A stretch of DNA of 25,325 nucleotides, taken from positions 1-25,325 of the IMG/VR virus record IMGVR_UViG_3300025889_000870; one strand, given 5' to 3'. Below, in pieces: positions 21,911-25,325 of this stretch (positions are counted from its first letter, which is position 1; every line of letters starts with the position of its first letter). Source of the stretch: a virus. Under the pieces are notes generated by a model. The model worked only from the letters and a program-made list of their open reading frames with translations, was not told the DNA's origin and searched no databases. The position numbers and the translations under genes are program-made.

Positions 21911-22360
21911 TTAAGCAATTCTGATAATCGCGTTAGTCGCATCCGCTGTAGGGAACACAATCTGGAAATCTCCAGATGTCGAAGATTTATCGGAACCAAA
22001 GTCCAAAACAACAACGGTGTCTGTTGTGCTAGACCCGCCACCTGTTGTGGTGTTGTAAATCAACGCTCCACGCGCAGTGATTGTCGCAGACGTAAACGTT
22101 AAATCACCGAAATCAGTAAACGCTGTAGTTCCTGAAGTCGTTGGGGTTACGTTAGTCAACGTGCCACCACCTGCTGAATACGACCCAGACGCGCTTACTT
22201 CGTCTGTTGCCGTGTAATCAGTAGTTGCTGCCGTAAAAGACGCATTGTTGTCATAAAGAGCCAACTTAAAAGTGTGCCCAGTTGACGCTGTGAAGTCGTG
22301 TTGCGCTTGAAGCAGTTCCTGCTTAAACGATGTACACATGTAGTTTCCAGTAAAGGCCAT
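21911..22360 (-). CDS. Putative tail/virion protein, 149 aa
   Basis: The N-terminus ([19 protein letters not shown]) and the following [21 protein letters not shown] and Gly-rich [10 protein letters not shown] belong to a type common in marine phage structural regions, which I recognise by pattern only. The rest is Ser/Thr-rich beta sequence ([19 protein letters not shown]). No catalytic motif. AGGAG precedes the ATG, which directly follows the upstream stop. Probably a tail or decoration protein encoded between adaptor and fibre genes. Confidence 0.78.
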   Translation of the reverse strand: MAFTGNYMCTSFKQELLQAQHDFTASTGHTFKLALYDNNASFTAATTDYTATDEVSASGSYSAGGGTLTNVTPTTSGTTAFTDFGDLTFTSATITARGALIYNTTTGGGSSTTDTVVVLDFGSDKSSTSGDFQIVFPTADATNAIIRIA

Positions 22361-22657
22361 TTAAAGTCTCCTTATAAGTTCAGCCAGTTCGGGATGTCCC
22401 GCATCATTAAGTGCATTATACACTGTTGTGCGGTCGCTGCGAATAGCCTGCCGCATATAATTTGCAACAAGCATTTCTATGTGCTTTTGAAAAGCACGAG
22501 CTTGGTCCCGTATGCCGGGATGGGCATCATCGGAAACCGAAATAATTTTCTCTACGCATTGCTGCGCAAGTTCTTCAGGGGTAAACCCCCTGTTCTCTGT
22601 TGTGCGAACTCCAACAACCGGACCATCTTTTTGAATATCTAAACCAAACTCAAACAT
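22361..22657 (-). CDS. Small helical protein of the adaptor region, 98 aa
   Basis: A short beta start (MFEFGLDIQKDGPVVGVRTT) is followed by mostly helical sequence (TPEELAQQCVEKIISV, IEMLVANYMRQAIRSDR, HPELAELIRRL). No signal or membrane segment. It is TAATG-coupled to the adaptor-like gene, which suggests a joint role in neck or tail assembly. The type seems widespread in marine phages; function unknown. Confidence 0.75.
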   Translation of the reverse strand: MFEFGLDIQKDGPVVGVRTTENRGFTPEELAQQCVEKIISVSDDAHPGIRDQARAFQKHIEMLVANYMRQAIRSDRTTVYNALNDAGHPELAELIRRL

Positions 22658-23307
22658 TATTGTTTCGCCCTTATAACTTTACCAGTGCGGTATTCATCCG
22701 TTGTTTCTTTGGCTTCGCCTAGCATCTTGAGGCCAGAAAGCGATTCAGTAAACCTTTTATCGTAATACGCCATCATATCTTGCTCACCTTTCATAAATAG
22801 ATAAGCCTCGACAAGAGAGCCATAAAGAAGAGTTAACTCTGCATTTATACTTAACCAAGTGGTTCCGCTATCTGTACCTGCAGTCAAACTTGCAGGTCTA
22901 TAGAAGTAATGAAGTTCTGCAGTGTATGTAGTATCTGGAGTTGGAGCTAACATAAAATTATCCACATCAAACTGTGAATAATAACGAGGCGCACCAGTTG
23001 TAGTTGAGTCAGGAGTATAGCTTTGCAAAAAGCTAGGGTCTTTAAAATCAATAAAGAACTTATCCCCATCAGCACCTGCTAGACTTAAAGAAAACGGAGC
23101 TAAAAAGTCACTTGGACACGCTAAGTATTTATTGCTTGCCGTAGTTGCCGCTGTTGCGTTTTTTCTGAATAGACTAAGTTGAACGCTTTTTAAAATACGT
23201 TCTTCAGCTTGTCGAATAAACAAAGGCAAGTTTGTGACGAATGTAGTTTCATCATTTTCAGTGTAATCCTGAATTGCCTGTTTAAGCTGTGCGTATGTAA
23301 AACTCAT
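22657..23307 (-). CDS. SU10-like head-tail adaptor protein
   Basis: The 216-aa protein opens with a helical pattern (SFTYAQLKQAIQDYTEND, then FVTNLPLFIRQAEERILKSV) seen in phage adaptor proteins of the SU10 type, which form the ring between portal and tail. A beta-rich middle (APRYYSQFDVDNFMLAPTPD; YTAELHYFYRPASLT) and helical end (MMAYYDKRFTESLSGLK) follow. It overlaps the 108-aa gene by ATGA. Together with the 222-aa protein it probably makes the neck. A tail tubular protein of similar fold is the alternative. Confidence 0.75.
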   Translation of the reverse strand: MSFTYAQLKQAIQDYTENDETTFVTNLPLFIRQAEERILKSVQLSLFRKNATAATTASNKYLACPSDFLAPFSLSLAGADGDKFFIDFKDPSFLQSYTPDSTTTGAPRYYSQFDVDNFMLAPTPDTTYTAELHYFYRPASLTAGTDSGTTWLSINAELTLLYGSLVEAYLFMKGEQDMMAYYDKRFTESLSGLKMLGEAKETTDEYRTGKVIRAKQ

Positions 23308-23630
23308 GTCGTCACCACCGTAACTGCTCCCACAGAGCCTGTCATTTTTAATCTATTAGGAGTCAAGCCACCATCAGAGGGTCCGCCAATAGGATTCCAA
23401 CTCCACTGAATGTTTCTTTCTTGATTCAAATCTGGCTCTGGTCTTGCATCTTTAATAGCCTGTGGGTCTGGGGGGACTCGTAAAGGCTCTAATTGTGGAT
23501 GCTTTTCTTCCCATTCATCTTTACCAACAAGAAGGCCATTCCACTCTTTACGCATGTCTTTTAACCGATATCTGAAACCAGATCGGTCTGAAATGCCGTA
23601 GGCCCATTTACCTGTTGCGAATTTAGACAA
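23304..23630 (-). CDS. Small neck-region protein ending in a VTG-type module
   Basis: The 108-aa protein (KWAYGISDRSGFRYRLKDM, then LVGKDEW and a Pro-rich middle) is a type found next to adaptor genes in marine phages. It ends with LKMTGSVGAVTV (residues 94-105), a partial copy of the 22-residue module of the 254-aa protein. The start codon is TTG (23630), supported by AAGGA at 9-nt spacing and an 8-bp overlap with the stop of the 222-aa gene; no in-frame ATG exists before residue 27. Function unknown. Confidence 0.75.
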   Translation of the reverse strand: MSKFATGKWAYGISDRSGFRYRLKDMRKEWNGLLVGKDEWEEKHPQLEPLRVPPDPQAIKDARPEPDLNQERNIQWSWNPIGGPSDGGLTPNRLKMTGSVGAVTVVTT

Positions 23631-24291
23631 TGCGATAATTCCTTAAACTTGGTGTTATCTGGAATGATGCGCGATCTCTATCTTCATCAATCGCACGGCG
23701 CATTTCTTCTTCATACACCGCCTTTAGCATTTGAACACGTTCAGGCGCACGTTTTAGAGCAATGTAATATGCAAGCCCTGCAGAAAGGCAGGGATAAAAT
23801 CGGAATGGAACATCTGCAGTGTTTGTTTGCGTGTCTGCATCATCAATACGAGTCAGGCAGTCATACACAATGACATCTGTATCGTTATCTGGAACAGGCC
23901 AAACCTTCAAAACGGGCGTTATCTGACGATCAACAAAAAACTGAGTAATGCGACCAGTCGTTGTTTTTGTTGGAATTGCTAGATATTCGTCACGGCTGAT
24001 GCGATCTATTGTGTAATCTGTACCGCTACGACGAACAACTGCGGACAAAATGTCTATAACATCGCCATCTAGAGTGTAATCGCCATCAGATTCTACCGCT
24101 GTGATGGTTCTTTGCTTGATTGTCCACTGATTTAAGCCACGGTTAGCCCAATCTGCAAACATAAGGTTCAAAGAACGCTTTGCTGTGCGCAAATCATAAC
24201 CTGTACGGGCTTCCAAGCCACAACGCTCAAAAGCCTCTTCGATGTACTCTGCGACATCTAATTCAAAGTCTGTTGAACCTGATACGGTCAT
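23623..24291 (-). CDS. P22 gp4-like head-tail adaptor / tail accessory factor
   Basis: The 222-aa protein has the pattern of P22 gp4-like tail accessory factors: an N-terminal helix (VAEYIEEAFERCGLEA), RTGYDLRTAKRSLNLMF, DWANRGLNQWTIKQ, a beta domain with VRRSGTDYTIDRISRDEYL and a C-terminal helix pair (FYPCLSAGLAYYIALKRA, EEEMRRAIDEDRDRA). Such proteins bind the portal and close the head before tail assembly. It overlaps the basic protein gene by ATGA and the next gene by 8 bp. Its presence implies that portal and capsid genes lie beyond the right edge. Confidence 0.82.
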   Translation of the reverse strand: MTVSGSTDFELDVAEYIEEAFERCGLEARTGYDLRTAKRSLNLMFADWANRGLNQWTIKQRTITAVESDGDYTLDGDVIDILSAVVRRSGTDYTIDRISRDEYLAIPTKTTTGRITQFFVDRQITPVLKVWPVPDNDTDVIVYDCLTRIDDADTQTNTADVPFRFYPCLSAGLAYYIALKRAPERVQMLKAVYEEEMRRAIDEDRDRASFQITPSLRNYRIV

Positions 24292-24566
24292 TTCTTTTTC
24301 CTTCTAAGCGACTTAACGCGCTTCGGTTTTCCTGCAGGTTGCCCAAGACGCTTCTTTTGAGCTATTCTACTACGCTTTTCAGTCGATGTCATCTCTGACG
24401 CTGTTTTTGGTGTTTTAGAACTCACACGCTTTGTTGGTCTGCAATATGGTGTGCCTCTTTTTTCTCCCTTTTTGCGACCACAAGCCTTGCCAGTGCGGAC
24501 ATCTTTCCAGTCCTCTTTAAACCAACGCTTGAGTGCAGCACCTTTTTTTGTCTTACGAACAGCCAT
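24288..24566 (-). CDS. DUF5872-like small basic protein, 92 aa
   Basis: The protein begins MAVRKTKKGAALKRWFKEDW, then KACGRKKGEKRGTPYCRPTK, resembling the DUF5872 pattern of phages and large viruses (RWFKExW, CGR, YCRP, KR). It is extremely basic, with a tail of Lys/Arg (KSLRRKKK). Two Cys (in ACGRKK and PYCRP) may bind metal. Start at 24566 is TAATG-coupled; an earlier ATG at 24614 lies inside the previous gene. Nucleic acid binding or packaging into the particle is likely by charge, not shown. Confidence 0.75.
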   Translation of the reverse strand: MAVRKTKKGAALKRWFKEDWKDVRTGKACGRKKGEKRGTPYCRPTKRVSSKTPKTASEMTSTEKRSRIAQKKRLGQPAGKPKRVKSLRRKKK

Positions 24567-24841
24567 TAGCTCAACTTTGTTACCTTGCGACGATTTGTCA
24601 TTACTTTGCCGCATCCATTTGCAATCGCCTCTCCGCCACCTAACATACGGCGCACTGGACGCTTGCGAAACTCGTTTGATGGCATCATAACACCACCTTG
24701 AGCAGCTTTTTTAACTTTACTTTTGTTTCCCCAGTTTTTCGCCCCAACTTTACGACATTTTGCGATTGCTCCGCTTGCGTATGCGCTTGGAAACACTTTG
24801 TACCTTGCTTTTACCTTTTTGTAGCATGCGTCTTTTGGCAT
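24566..24841 (-). CDS. Small basic Cys-containing protein, 91 aa
   Basis: The N-terminus (MPKDACYKKVKARYKVFPS, then YASGAIAKCRKVG) and the C-terminal GGVMMPSNEFRKRPVRRM and GGGEAIANGCGKVM belong to a type frequent in phage structural regions; it looks like two short modules joined. It is strongly basic. Its start overlaps the 53-aa gene in another frame. A DNA-binding or virion-internal role is conceivable. No characterised relative known to me. Confidence 0.75.
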   Translation of the reverse strand: MPKDACYKKVKARYKVFPSAYASGAIAKCRKVGAKNWGNKSKVKKAAQGGVMMPSNEFRKRPVRRMLGGGEAIANGCGKVMTNRRKVTKLS

Positions 24842-24911
24842 TTTTCTTTACCTTTCTCTTCATAGGTGGCTTAGACACCTGTTGAGACATTTGAGAGCGA
24901 CCAATCGCCAT
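24750..24911 (-). CDS. Short basic protein overlapping the next gene, 53 aa
   Basis: The ATG at 24911 shares a base with the stop of the 72-aa gene (TAATG), and the frame starts MAIGRSQMSQQVSKPPMKRK, an N-terminus like that of small proteins in related phage regions. It continues, Lys/Arg-rich, to a stop at 24750, overlapping the start of the 91-aa gene by 92 bp in another frame. The first 24 residues fill the gap between both genes, so translation is likely, but the overlapped part may be incidental or mark a shortened gene. Confidence 0.5.
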   Translation of the reverse strand: MAIGRSQMSQQVSKPPMKRKVKKNAKRRMLQKGKSKVQSVSKRIRKRSNRKMS

Positions 24912-25129
24912 TATTTACCAATCCCCAAGATGAGTTCCATAAAAAGCTCACTATTCATCAGGCCAGCGAAAACAATAGCACCAACAATCATCCATTTTGC
25001 TTGAAATACTGCAATCTTGATCTCTTTCATGTCAGATTGCAGCTTATCAACGCTAGTCACAAGATGATCTTGCTGGGCTTGAAACTTGACCATTTCTAGC
25101 TCAATTTCGTGAACAGTTTTCTCAGCCAT
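24911..25129 (-). CDS. Small coiled-coil membrane protein, 72 aa
   Basis: The protein has a helical, charged N-terminal half (EIELEMVKFQAQQDHLVTS, DKLQSDMKEIKIA) and a C-terminal hydrophobic helix (residues 46-58, WMIVGAIVFAGLM) followed by an apolar end. The ATG at 25129 is TAATG-coupled to the upstream gene and preceded by GGAAG; an ATG at 25141 lies in the upstream gene. The layout recalls small hemolysin XhlA-like or spanin-like membrane proteins, but it is far from the lysis genes. Function unknown. Confidence 0.75.
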   Translation of the reverse strand: MAEKTVHEIELEMVKFQAQQDHLVTSVDKLQSDMKEIKIAVFQAKWMIVGAIVFAGLMNSELFMELILGIGK

Positions 25130-25325
25130 TAGCACTTCCATCTTTTCCTTGCTTGTCTTAGGCGTGAATTAGGGTCTTTCGCCGCTTTTGGAAACTTTTT
25201 CATTTGGCCTGCAGAACGTGCGCAGAACGATTTACGCCGCTTTGCTGCTTTACTTCCGGGCTTTACCTTTCCTGTTACAGCAGTTTTTAGCTTAGAACCG
25301 GGATTTGCTTTACGATACGCGGCAA
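25129..25325 (-). CDS. DUF6321-like basic protein, C-terminal part
   Basis: The frame is open from the right edge to the TAA at 25131-25129 and encodes 64 residues: AAYRKANPGSKLKTAVTG, KVKPGSKAAKRRKSFCARSA and a final RLRQARKRWKC. The KRRKSFCAR segment and the Trp-Lys-Cys end are typical of the DUF6321 pattern seen in phages and giant viruses. The start is beyond the edge. Strong positive charge suggests nucleic acid contact, perhaps within the virion; unproven. The stop is fused to the start of the 72-aa gene. Confidence 0.75.
   Translation of the reverse strand, partial: AAYRKANPGSKLKTAVTGKVKPGSKAAKRRKSFCARSAGQMKKFPKAAKDPNSRLRQARKRWKC

Noticed and set aside
1-25325. tRNA genes, integrase, transposase or attachment sites
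   Set aside because: Nothing with a cloverleaf pattern, recombinase motif or terminal inverted repeats was seen on either strand; the window ends inside the phage genome on both sides.

Overview
This 25.3 kb window is a stretch of a tailed bacteriophage genome, cut at both ends. All genes but one lie on the minus strand and are packed with 1-8 bp overlaps, mostly TAATG or ATGA, so transcription runs from right to left. A GTA-type three-TM holin, P22 gp4/SU10-like adaptor proteins, several families I associate with marine phages and large putative internal virion proteins suggest a phage of a Gram-negative, probably marine proteobacterial host. A short-tailed (podovirus-like) particle is the best guess. 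This is an inference: portal, capsid and terminase genes are not in the window and presumably lie beyond the right edge.

Layout in the direction of transcription (right to left). (1) 25.3-24.3 kb: five small, mostly very basic proteins, among them a DUF6321-like and a DUF5872-like protein. (2) 24.3-22.4 kb: head-tail adaptor proteins with two small partners. (3) 22.4-16.6 kb: tail and fibre block. It holds a 149-aa virion protein, an 847-aa self-cleaving fibre (peptidase S74 chaperone plus about 30 adhesin-head repeats), a 254-aa protein built of 22-aa repeats, a 467-aa fibre and a tail assembly chaperone-like protein. (4) 16.5-14.0 kb: a 733-aa tail protein and small partners. (5) 13.8-10.9 kb: small membrane proteins, then a lysis cassette of holin, lipoprotein, TM/coiled-coil protein and M15 endopeptidase. 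(6) 10.9-3.3 kb: five structural proteins, probably internal/ejection proteins. (7) 3.3-3.1 kb: one plus-strand ribbon-helix-helix regulator. (8) 3.1-0 kb: a recombination/replication cassette of DUF1064 nuclease, coiled-coil protein, Sak4-like ATPase, DUF669 ssDNA-binding protein and a DEAD/DEAH-type helicase that runs off the left edge.

The most notable unexplained signals are: a 22-residue glycine/valine repeat module found in four different virion genes; a candidate H-type RNA pseudoknot just before the helicase gene; a tiny hydrophobic ORF with its own Shine-Dalgarno sequence coupled to the holin; a regulator whose start codon sits one base from that of the divergent nuclease gene; and a duplicated 26-nt translation initiation segment. 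No tRNA, CRISPR array, insertion sequence or integrase was seen. No gap between genes exceeds about 100 bp.
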